This document shows positions 1-5,696 of a DNA stretch of 15,454 bases, one piece after another. Source of the DNA: Methanomicrobiales archaeon (GTDB lineage: Archaea; Halobacteriota; Methanomicrobia; Methanomicrobiales; JACTUA01); contig JAJRCM010000168.1 in the NCBI GenBank assembly GCA_028678965.1, positions 1 through 15,454 on the forward strand, in the 5' to 3' direction. The notes under the pieces are model-generated. The model was not told the DNA's origin. It searched no databases and worked only from the letters and a program-made list of their open reading frames with translations. The translations under genes and the position numbers were made by a program. Positions within the stretch are counted from its first letter, which is position 1; each line of letters opens with the position of its first letter.

Positions 1-255
1 CATATATCTAATTTTTATCGTTGTTTCAGTCACTCTACCGATAGAGGACCCCGTGATGGGATAGACAAAGAAAAGGAAGATGGGTCCTTAACCCCATATC
101 CGTGATTTGATATCTTCTCTTCCTCCTCCAGAGCAGACCAGTACAAGTAACAGCCTACGTATTCAATTTTCACTCCTTTCCTTTGGCCGATCCCTCTTGG
201 TAGTTCCTCCAAGGTTTTACGTATCCGGCGCTCAGTAGTGATCAGTGGTGGAGTG

Positions 256-426
256 ATGGAACTATTCGCATGTACGAAATACGGGTATGTCTATAATCCG
301 CGTTCAGGTGATCTGTCCCAGGGTGTCCCGCCCAGCACACCCTTTGACCGGATCCCCGCAGGATGGCACTGCCCACGGTGTCATGTTAATCGGTCAAAAT
401 TTTTACCTATTGAGGGATACCGATGA
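256..426 (+). CDS. Rubredoxin-like protein with one iron ligand replaced (Cys to Tyr)
   Basis: A 56-residue rubredoxin-fold protein, expected to be a small cytoplasmic one-electron carrier serving the flavodiiron protein or superoxide reductase encoded just downstream. The family frame is clear: GYVYNP after the first knuckle, [14 protein letters not shown] in the middle and CPRC in the second knuckle. However the first knuckle reads C6-T-K-Y9-G where rubredoxins have CxxCG, so one of four iron ligands is Tyr; the codon at 280-282 is TAC, one transition from TGC. The second knuckle has His43 where Gly is usual. ATG 256 is chosen over in-frame GTG 238 because it matches the family length and has GGTG six bases upstream. 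The stop overlaps the next rubredoxin start as ATGA, suggesting translational coupling. It may bind iron with altered chemistry, bind no iron, or be decaying; family assignment is firm, function is not. Confidence 0.8.
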   Translation: MELFACTKYGYVYNPRSGDLSQGVPPSTPFDRIPAGWHCPRCHVNRSKFLPIEGYR

Positions 427-584
427 AGAAGTACCAGTGTTCCGTCTGTGGCCACATCTATACCCCTGAGGAGGGTGACCCCTACGGGAACATCCCCCAC
501 GGAACCCTGTTCGAAGCACTTCCTGACAGCTGGGTCTGTCCGATCTGCGGGGCAGAGAAGTCGCTCTTCAGGGAGGTGTTGTGA
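423..584 (+). CDS. Rubredoxin
   Basis: A 53-residue canonical rubredoxin: C6-SV-C9-G and C39-PI-C42-G form the Fe(Cys)4 site, with the usual EEGDP and the aromatic Trp37 before the second knuckle. Rubredoxins carry single electrons in the cytoplasm; here the likely partners are the flavodiiron oxidase and the superoxide reductase of the same operon. The start ATG overlaps the stop of the preceding rubredoxin-like gene, and the stop codon lies one base before the fprA start, with GGAGGTG inside its 3' end acting as the fprA ribosome binding site. Because the upstream copy has lost a ligand, this is the only obviously functional rubredoxin of the pair. Confidence 0.93.
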   Translation: MKKYQCSVCGHIYTPEEGDPYGNIPHGTLFEALPDSWVCPICGAEKSLFREVL

Positions 585-585
585 G

Positions 586-1782
586 ATGGTGATGCGGCAG
601 CTTGCCGAGGGTATCTATTGGGTGGGTGCCATTGATTGGGATCGGCGACTCTTTGATGCTCTTATACCAACTCCTGAGGGAACGAGCTACAATGCCTACC
701 TCATCCAGGGAAGTAGAAAAACCGCACTGATTGATACTGTTGACCCAAGCAAGGAGGATGAACTTCTCGCCAACCTGAAGGCGCTGAATATCCGGTCCAT
801 CGATTACATCATCCCCAACCATGCAGAGCAAGATCACTCAGGGACCATTGGACGGGTTCTGGCAACTTATCCCATGGCAAAGCTCGTCACCAATGAGAAG
901 TGCCGGGATCTCCTGCAGCGGCTCCTGCTCCTGCCGGATGAGGTGTTTCTTTCCATACAGGATGGGGAGACTCTCGACCTCGGGAACCGGACTCTTGAGT
1001 TCCTCATCACTCCCTGGGTGCACTGGCCGGAGACGATGCTTACCTACCTGCGTGAGGATAAGATTCTCTTTCCCTGTGATTTCCTCGGATCACACTATGC
1101 TGCTTCGGACCTATTTGCACGAAACCGTCACACCATTTATGAAGCGGCGAAACGGTACTTTGCGGAGATTATGATGCCTTTCCGGGGAAGCATCCGAGGT
1201 CACCTGGAACGGCTCAGCCATTTTGAGATCCGTCTCATCGCTCCCAGCCATGGGCCCGTGTGGGATGACCCGAAATTCATCCTTGATGCCTACGCGGAGT
1301 GGACATCGGATCGCATGAAGGACGAAGTAGTCCTTGCCTATGTCTCCATGCATGGGAGCACACAACGGATGGTTGATCACCTGATTGATGCCCTCATCTC
1401 CCGTGGAGTGACGGTAAGACTGTTCAATCTCACCGTGACCGATCTTGGGGAACTCGCCAAGTCACTGGTCGATGCGGCAACTGTGGTGGTGGGGACACCC
1501 ACCATTCTATTTGGTCCCCACCCCGCGGCTCTTTACGCAACGTATCTTGTCAGCGTGCTCAAGCCAAAGACCGCCTATGCCTCGATCATCGGATCCTATG
1601 GATGGGGAGGAAAAACAGTAAAAGTGATCACCGACATGCTTTCAACCACCAAGATGGAGCTCATCCCACCCGTCGTAGTCCAAGGATATCCGAAGGAGGA
1701 AGATTTCCTATCATTGAATGCCCTTGCCGATGAGATTGCGAAAAGGCACCGTGAGAATCCTCTCATCCAGAAAGGAGTGTGA
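586..1782 (+). CDS. fprA: Flavodiiron protein, F420H2 oxidase type
   Basis: A 398-residue A-type flavodiiron protein. In methanogens this family (FprA) reduces O2 to water with electrons from reduced F420, in the cytoplasm. The N-terminal beta-lactamase-like diiron domain shows H79-x-E81-x-D83-H84, then H147, D165 and H222, the full ligand set. The C-terminal flavodoxin domain has the FMN phosphate loop SMHGSTQRM at 254-262 and GTPTILFG near 303-310. ATG 586 is preferred to the longer frame opening at 448, because that extension reads through the rubredoxin gene in another frame, and GGAGGTG lies seven bases upstream of 586. ATG 592 is also in frame. The gene sits between rubredoxin and superoxide reductase, a common oxygen-defence arrangement. 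Use of F420H2 rather than rubredoxin as donor is inferred from methanogen homologs. Confidence 0.93.
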   Translation: MVMRQLAEGIYWVGAIDWDRRLFDALIPTPEGTSYNAYLIQGSRKTALIDTVDPSKEDELLANLKALNIRSIDYIIPNHAEQDHSGTIGRVLATYPMAKLVTNEKCRDLLQRLLLLPDEVFLSIQDGETLDLGNRTLEFLITPWVHWPETMLTYLREDKILFPCDFLGSHYAASDLFARNRHTIYEAAKRYFAEIMMPFRGSIRGHLERLSHFEIRLIAPSHGPVWDDPKFILDAYAEWTSDRMKDEVVLAYVSMHGSTQRMVDHLIDALISRGVTVRLFNLTVTDLGELAKSLVDAATVVVGTPTILFGPHPAALYATYLVSVLKPKTAYASIIGSYGWGGKTVKVITDMLSTTKMELIPPVVVQGYPKEEDFLSLNALADEIAKRHRENPLIQKGV

Positions 1783-2166
1783 ATGATGACCCAGCGGTTC
1801 CAGGTATACCGGTGCCAGATCTGTGGCACGATGGTGAAGGTGGTGAGCGTGGGGAGAGGTACCCTTGTCTGCTGTGGCCAGCCCATGAAGCTTCTCGATG
1901 AGAAGCAGCAGGATTCTGGTAAGGAGAAGCATGTACCGGTCATCGAGAAGAAAGCACAGGGGATACGGGTGGTGGTGGGGGCAACCCCTCATCCCATGGA
2001 GGACCGGCATTTTATCGAATGGATTGAGGTGCGGAGTGGGCCATTCTGTGCGGTCCGGTCCCTGAAACCGGGTGAGAAACCGATGGCAGAGTTCTCCCTT
2101 ACCGATCCCGCGGTAAAAATCCGGGCATACTGTACTGTTCACGGGCTGTGGACCTCCCAGGGGTGA
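1783..2166 (+). CDS. dfx: Desulfoferrodoxin (two-iron superoxide reductase)
   Basis: A 127-residue superoxide reductase that reduces superoxide to hydrogen peroxide in the cytoplasm. The N-terminal desulforedoxin domain has C11-x-x-C14 and adjacent C30-C31, which bind the rubredoxin-like iron. The catalytic domain keeps the square-pyramidal site ligands H50, H70, H76, C117 and H120, and the conserved E48-K49 next to H50. The gene follows fprA directly (stop then ATG). ATG 1786 is a possible alternative, since GGAGTG at 1774-1779 is better spaced for it. Last gene of the apparent operon; a gap of 75 bases precedes phosphoribulokinase. Confidence 0.95.
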   Translation: MMTQRFQVYRCQICGTMVKVVSVGRGTLVCCGQPMKLLDEKQQDSGKEKHVPVIEKKAQGIRVVVGATPHPMEDRHFIEWIEVRSGPFCAVRSLKPGEKPMAEFSLTDPAVKIRAYCTVHGLWTSQG

Positions 2167-2241
2167 TTGGTAATTATCCAGCTCCGCGTCAGCTATGCAC
2201 ATGCCGCCCCGCAGCTGTAGTCAATGCAGTCGTGATTGTCT

Positions 2242-3201
2242 ATGTCTTCCATCAACTTCAAGGAAGTAATTGCTGCATCCCCCTACCGTTTTACCCTTGG
2301 TGTGGCAGGTGACAGTGGATCTGGTAAGACTACCTTCACAACCGCTATTCGGCACATTTTCGGGAACGACCTGGTCTCCACCATCACCCTGGACGATTAC
2401 CACCGTTACGATCGGACTGAACGCCGGGAACGGAGCGTAACACCACTCGCGCCGGAGGCAAACAACCTTCCGCAGCTCGCTGACCATCTCCTCGCCATGA
2501 AACGGGGAGAGACCATTATGAAACCGGTCTACAACCACCGGAGTGGGACGTTTGATCCCCCGGTTCCTTTCACCCCCAAAAAAATACTCATCCTTGAGGG
2601 ATTGCACACCTTCTTCACCTCTTCCCTCCGTGAACACCTCGATTTCTGCCTTTTTGTTGACCCCGACTTGGATGTGAAACGGGAGTGGAAGATCCAACGT
2701 GATATGGAGATCCGTGGGTACCGCGAGGAGGAAGTGTTGAATGAGCTTGCTGACCGGGAACGCGACTACCAGCAGTATATTGCCCCCCAGCGCCAGTATG
2801 CTGATGCCATCATCAGGGTCTCGTACTCCACCTACGGAAAGGAGCTCGGACCGTCCCAGAATATCTACCGGGTCGCTCTCCTCCAGAGCCGGCTGGACCG
2901 GACCATACGGGAAATCGATCTCTCCATTGATCTCCTCTCTCTGCTCTCCCTTTCCGAACGTGACTTTCTTCTTGAGTTTAAGAGAGAAGTGGTCGATGGG
3001 AACGATATGGGCGCCCTCACCTTCGATGGTGAATTAAACCATGCCATAATTCGCAAACTGGAGAAGAATGTGGAGCGCCAGACCAGGGTCCACCCTATCG
3101 ACATCTATGCTCATCGGAGCTATGTGACCGGGGGTGAGATCGCCCAGCTTATCCTTGCCTGGCGGATCATTAACCGCAGGATCTTCATCGGGGATGAATA
3201 A
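2242..3201 (+). CDS. prk: Phosphoribulokinase, archaeal type
   Basis: A 319-residue kinase predicted to convert ribulose 5-phosphate and ATP to ribulose 1,5-bisphosphate. It has the P-loop GDSGSGKT at 23-30, the DDYHRYDR motif typical of phosphoribulokinase and uridine kinase relatives, an EGLH motif after the second strand, and full length. Archaeal phosphoribulokinases of Methanomicrobiales (characterised in Methanospirillum hungatei) act with form III Rubisco in the reductive hexulose-phosphate pathway. No Rubisco, hexulose-phosphate synthase or isomerase gene is visible in the window. An in-frame TTG lies at 2236, but ATG 2242 with GTGAT a few bases upstream is more likely. A uridine kinase role is less likely given the DDYHRYDR context. 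The gene seems to stand alone, ending in a short T run. Confidence 0.85.
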   Translation: MSSINFKEVIAASPYRFTLGVAGDSGSGKTTFTTAIRHIFGNDLVSTITLDDYHRYDRTERRERSVTPLAPEANNLPQLADHLLAMKRGETIMKPVYNHRSGTFDPPVPFTPKKILILEGLHTFFTSSLREHLDFCLFVDPDLDVKREWKIQRDMEIRGYREEEVLNELADRERDYQQYIAPQRQYADAIIRVSYSTYGKELGPSQNIYRVALLQSRLDRTIREIDLSIDLLSLLSLSERDFLLEFKREVVDGNDMGALTFDGELNHAIIRKLEKNVERQTRVHPIDIYAHRSYVTGGEIAQLILAWRIINRRIFIGDE

Positions 3202-3204
3202 TCC

Positions 3205-3210
3205 TTTTTT
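3205..3210 (+). terminator. Possible poly-T terminator after prk
   Basis: Six T residues follow the prk stop codon by three bases, the usual form of intrinsic termination in archaea. The spot is also the convergent junction with the small minus-strand gene ending at 3239. Confidence 0.45.
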
Positions 3211-3238
3211 CCTCTCTCGAAGTCCCTGGCCCCCGAAC

Positions 3239-3418
3239 TTATATCGAGAGGGGGATGCTGATATCGAGGAAGAAATAAGCGAGGATGAGAAGCACAATAA
3301 ATATGATGAAAAAGTAGACGATTCTCGTGCGGCGTTTGGATCGATACAGATCTTCACCGCAGTATTTGCACCATCCGCCCCCATGGCTCCTCTCCATTCC
3401 ACATTCTGGGCATACCAT
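3239..3418 (-). CDS. Small double-CxxC zinc-ribbon protein with one membrane helix
   Basis: A 59-residue protein, short enough to be missed by many annotations. Residues 3-6 read CPEC and 17-20 CKYC, each followed by Gly, the spacing of a small zinc ribbon. A basic patch (RSKRR, 26-30) follows, then a strongly hydrophobic stretch at about 33-50, then a short tail. By the positive-inside rule the zinc knuckles should face the cytoplasm. The start has GAGG about nine bases upstream and an AT-rich box at the right distance for an archaeal promoter (near 3453-3466), giving a short leader. It runs divergently from the nitrogenase-like gene at 3674 and convergently to prk. Similar zinc-ribbon plus membrane-anchor miniproteins occur in archaea with no known role; no specific function can be given. 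The combined Cys pattern, helix, ribosome binding site and promoter make a chance ORF unlikely. Confidence 0.8.
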   Translation of the reverse strand: MVCPECGMERSHGGGWCKYCGEDLYRSKRRTRIVYFFIIFIVLLILAYFFLDISIPLSI

Positions 3419-3435
3419 GACTATATCCTCTTTTT

Positions 3436-3590
3436 ATCAGTTTTTTTCTGAATATTTTTAAAAATAGTTTATTATAACTATTATATATATTTCACTATAT
3501 TTATATATCATAATATTTTTTATAGGGAATCATAAATATTTATCAAATATAGTATAAATGATAATTTTATTTTCGGATCAATCAATTACT
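3436..3590. promoter_or_regulatory. AT-rich divergent promoter region
   Basis: About 150 bases are nearly pure A and T, in sharp contrast to the GC-rich genes around them. A perfect box A (TTTATATA, 3500-3507) faces the nitrogenase-like genes. On the other strand an A/T box at 3453-3466 is well placed for the small zinc-ribbon gene. The latter lies in a 14-base perfect palindrome (TATTTTTAAAAATA), directly followed by an inverted repeat ATAGTT-N6-AACTAT at 3464-3481, both possible regulator sites. Several other TATA-like strings make exact promoter choice uncertain. Confidence 0.6.
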
Positions 3591-3673
3591 TCTTCTCTTC
3601 CAGGTGTTCACCACCGGTCTGCTTCCTTCTCCCACCAGCTACCTAATAGTATGCCATTCTAAATCTCTATGAG

Positions 3674-4486
3674 ATGAGACAGATCGCCCTCTATGGCAAA
3701 GGCGGCATAGGAAAATCAACCACCGCAGCCAACCTTTCTGCGGCATTCGCGGAACAGGGACACCGCGTCCTCCAGATCGGGTGTGATCCCAAACATGACA
3801 GTACCCGTATGCTGATGCATGGGGGCGGGATCCCCACCGCCCTTGACCTTGTCCGGGAACGGGGGACCAGCCCTATTGCCCCAGAAGAGGTGGTTTTTAT
3901 TGGCTATAGGGGAGTACGGTGCGTGGAGGCAGGCGGTCCCGAACCGGGGGTCGGATGTGCCGGCCGGGGTATCATCGCTACCTTCCAGCTTCTGGAGAAG
4001 CTCGGTGCTCTCGAGGGTGATGTGGTGGTGTACGATGTCCTAGGTGACGTAGTCTGCGGCGGTTTTGCCATGCCCATGAGAGAGGGATACGCAGAGGAAG
4101 TATACCTGGTTACCTCAGGCGAGCTCATGTCCCTCTATGCCGCCAACAATATCTGCAAGGCAATCGCTCGGTTGGCGCAGCATGGACGGAGCCGATGTCG
4201 TCTCGGTGGTGTGATCTGTAACTCTGCGAACACCCACCGTGAGAAAGAGCTTGTGGAGCGTTTTGCCCAGGCAATCGGTTCATTTATGATCGGATTCGTC
4301 CCCCGGGACCGGATCGTGCAGCTCGCTGAACTCCATCGCCAGACGGTGGTGGAGTACGCCCCTTCATCCGACCAGGCGAATGTGTACCGCACCCTTGCTG
4401 CAGCAATCCTCAAGAACAAACAATTCACTATCCCCTCCCCTCTTGAGACTGACCGGCTGGAGGCCCTCGCGTTCGAGTATGCTTGA
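3674..4486 (+). CDS. NifH-like ATPase (nitrogenase-like iron protein)
   Basis: A 270-residue iron protein of the nitrogenase reductase family: a homodimer with one bridging [4Fe-4S] cluster that delivers low-potential electrons to a component-1 partner on ATP hydrolysis. Walker A is GKGGIGKST (8-16); the cluster ligands are C95 in GCAGRG and C128 in [10 protein letters not shown]; the switch region [11 protein letters not shown] matches nitrogenase NifH closely. R98 is the position ADP-ribosylated in NifH. The relatives in methanogens are authentic NifH and CfbC of coenzyme F430 synthesis. The partners downstream are neither NifDK length nor a single CfbD, so a separate nitrogenase-like system is inferred. 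No upstream in-frame start is possible (TAG at 3647-3649), and no clear ribosome binding site is seen. A long leader follows the box A at 3500. Confidence 0.88.
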   Translation: MRQIALYGKGGIGKSTTAANLSAAFAEQGHRVLQIGCDPKHDSTRMLMHGGGIPTALDLVRERGTSPIAPEEVVFIGYRGVRCVEAGGPEPGVGCAGRGIIATFQLLEKLGALEGDVVVYDVLGDVVCGGFAMPMREGYAEEVYLVTSGELMSLYAANNICKAIARLAQHGRSRCRLGGVICNSANTHREKELVERFAQAIGSFMIGFVPRDRIVQLAELHRQTVVEYAPSSDQANVYRTLAAAILKNKQFTIPSPLETDRLEALAFEYA

Positions 4487-4506
4487 GAAAGTGAATTTTT
4501 CGGGTC

Positions 4507-4514
4507 TTTATATC
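4507..4514 (+). promoter_or_regulatory. Box A promoter candidate before the component-1-like genes
   Basis: TTTATATC matches the archaeal box A and would put a transcription start near 4535-4540, immediately before the palindrome at 4541. It suggests that the two downstream genes can be transcribed independently of the NifH-like gene, leaving a leader of about 110 bases. Confidence 0.4.
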
Positions 4515-4540
4515 TGAGTTACACTTCGCTCCTCCATTCC

Positions 4541-4554
4541 AAGGTTCGAACCTT
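4541..4554. repeat. Perfect 14-base palindrome resembling a tRNA T-arm
   Basis: AAGGTTCGAACCTT is its own reverse complement. Read as RNA, 4540-4556 forms a five-pair stem around a TTCGAAC loop, as in a tRNA T-arm. It lies at the predicted transcription start of the downstream genes. No matching acceptor, D or anticodon arms are found, so it is not a tRNA gene; an operator is the simplest reading. Confidence 0.5.
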
Positions 4555-4595
4555 TGACGTCATTCTTGCATTCCGTATCATCCTGCTCCATCCGT

Positions 4596-4636
4596 GTGAT
4601 TAAATAACAGTATCACCAAAATTTGTGTTAGCACAA
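4596..4636. repeat. Two short inverted repeats upstream of the NifD-like start
   Basis: GTGAT (4596-4600) pairs with ATCAC (4612-4616) across 11 bases, and TTGTG-ttag-CACAA spans 4623-4636, ending 13 bases before the ATG. They could be regulator sites or leader RNA hairpins near the start codon, which has no evident ribosome binding site. Arms of five bases can arise by chance. Confidence 0.35.
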
Positions 4637-4649
4637 CCGGATTTTCTCA

Positions 4650-5696
4650 ATGAATGTGATCCCCCATATCACCGAATCGTTACGGCTTGAAGGTTGCACC
4701 ATTCTCGGTGCTCTCTCCATTACTACCGCAATCCGTGACGCGGTGACCGTTATCCACGGCCCTTCTGGGTGCACCCAGCACAATTTTTCTCTCCTCCACG
4801 CTACATTTCTCGCAGACGGTATCGCTGCCCTTCCCCACCTCCTGTCTACCCATCTCACCGAAGATGAGATCATCTTCGGCGGAGAGGAAGTGCTGGAGAC
4901 CCTCCTCAAAGATATCTCAGCACCGGGTCCGGGCTGCATTTTTGTGCTCAGCACCTGCATTGTCGATACCATCGGTGACGATACCTCAGCAGTCTGTCGA
5001 AAATCCTGGGGGGTTCCGGTAATCTACCTCCCCACCGCCGGCTTCCTGGGTGGCGGATTTAACCAGGGTCTTATCAATACCCTTATGACCCTCTCCCACA
5101 GGATCGAACCTGTTGAAAAGCAGCCTCTCACGGTGGCACTGATCGGTGAGAAGAATCTGGAATATGAGGTGGAGACGAACTATGCTGAGATCACCCGCCT
5201 TCTGAATTTATTAGGTGTTCGGGTCGAGCTCCGGTTTGTACGCGACTTGTGCTTCGCCGATATTGATCGTCTCGGTGGGGCAGCGCTCAATATCCTCCGT
5301 GAACCCCTGCTCGCACCAGTCGGGCAGATGCTCGAGTGGAAATTCGGAACCCCGTTCATCGACTGCATGCCGGAGGGTTTCTCGGGCACCCTCCGGTTTC
5401 TCGCCGAGGTAGCCCACCACCTTGATCTGGATGTTCCTCCCGCTCTTCGGAAGGAGACGGCTCACCAGGATGAGGTGTGTGCGAAGTTCGCGGACTTCAG
5501 GGGAGTTGCGGTGAATTTCGGAGCCGAACATCGCCTTTCCGGCATACCCGCCATCGATGAAGTAGTCACTACCCTCGGCCTCCAACCCACCGGTGAAGGA
5601 GTGATGCTACCCCTGCCGGTCCCTGTCCCGATCGGTACAGCGGGGATGGAACGGCTCCTGCACCGCTGGAGGAGGGTGATCCATGTCTCATTGTGA
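4650..5696 (+). CDS. Nitrogenase component-1-like subunit, short (first of pair)
   Basis: A 348-residue protein of the NifD/K/E/N superfamily. Cluster-type cysteines are present at C16 (EGCTILGA), C41 (HGPSGC) and C103 (STCIVDTIGDD), each in the context that binds the P-cluster or an equivalent [4Fe-4S] cluster; FGGEE at 76-80 is also typical. At the position of the NifD FeMo-cofactor cysteine (motif LNLxxC) this protein has ALNILRE at 212-218, so that ligand is absent. The third Rossmann domain looks cut short: after about residue 285 only a partial domain and a Pro-rich tail remain, against about 480 residues in NifD. The length resembles CfbD, the F430 enzyme subunit, but the N-terminal motifs differ and a second subunit follows. 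Its stop overlaps the next gene by 14 bases. Substrate unknown. Confidence 0.82.
   Translation: MNVIPHITESLRLEGCTILGALSITTAIRDAVTVIHGPSGCTQHNFSLLHATFLADGIAALPHLLSTHLTEDEIIFGGEEVLETLLKDISAPGPGCIFVLSTCIVDTIGDDTSAVCRKSWGVPVIYLPTAGFLGGGFNQGLINTLMTLSHRIEPVEKQPLTVALIGEKNLEYEVETNYAEITRLLNLLGVRVELRFVRDLCFADIDRLGGAALNILREPLLAPVGQMLEWKFGTPFIDCMPEGFSGTLRFLAEVAHHLDLDVPPALRKETAHQDEVCAKFADFRGVAVNFGAEHRLSGIPAIDEVVTTLGLQPTGEGVMLPLPVPVPIGTAGMERLLHRWRRVIHVSL

Noticed and set aside
30..212. Minus-strand frame of 60 codons upstream of the rubredoxins
   Set aside because: It begins with TTG, has no recognisable motif and lies where the promoter and leader of the rubredoxin operon should be. Nothing else was identified in 1-255 apart from a weak hairpin at 33-46.
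448..585. N-terminal extension of the flavodiiron protein frame
   Set aside because: It overlaps the rubredoxin gene at 423-584 in another frame, shows no flavodiiron homology, and ATG 586 has a proper ribosome binding site.
3034..3402. Minus-strand frame of 122 codons across the end of prk
   Set aside because: It overlaps prk antisense and the small zinc-ribbon gene in another frame; the zinc-ribbon frame carries the Cys motifs and membrane helix instead.
4540..4556. tRNA gene suggested by a T-arm-like stem-loop
   Set aside because: No acceptor, D-arm or anticodon arm can be matched around it.
3674..5696. Direct call of the NifH-like and first NifD-like genes as cfbC and cfbD
   Set aside because: The NifD-like N-terminal motifs differ from those of CfbD as I know them and a second, overlapping component-1 gene follows; kept only as an alternative.
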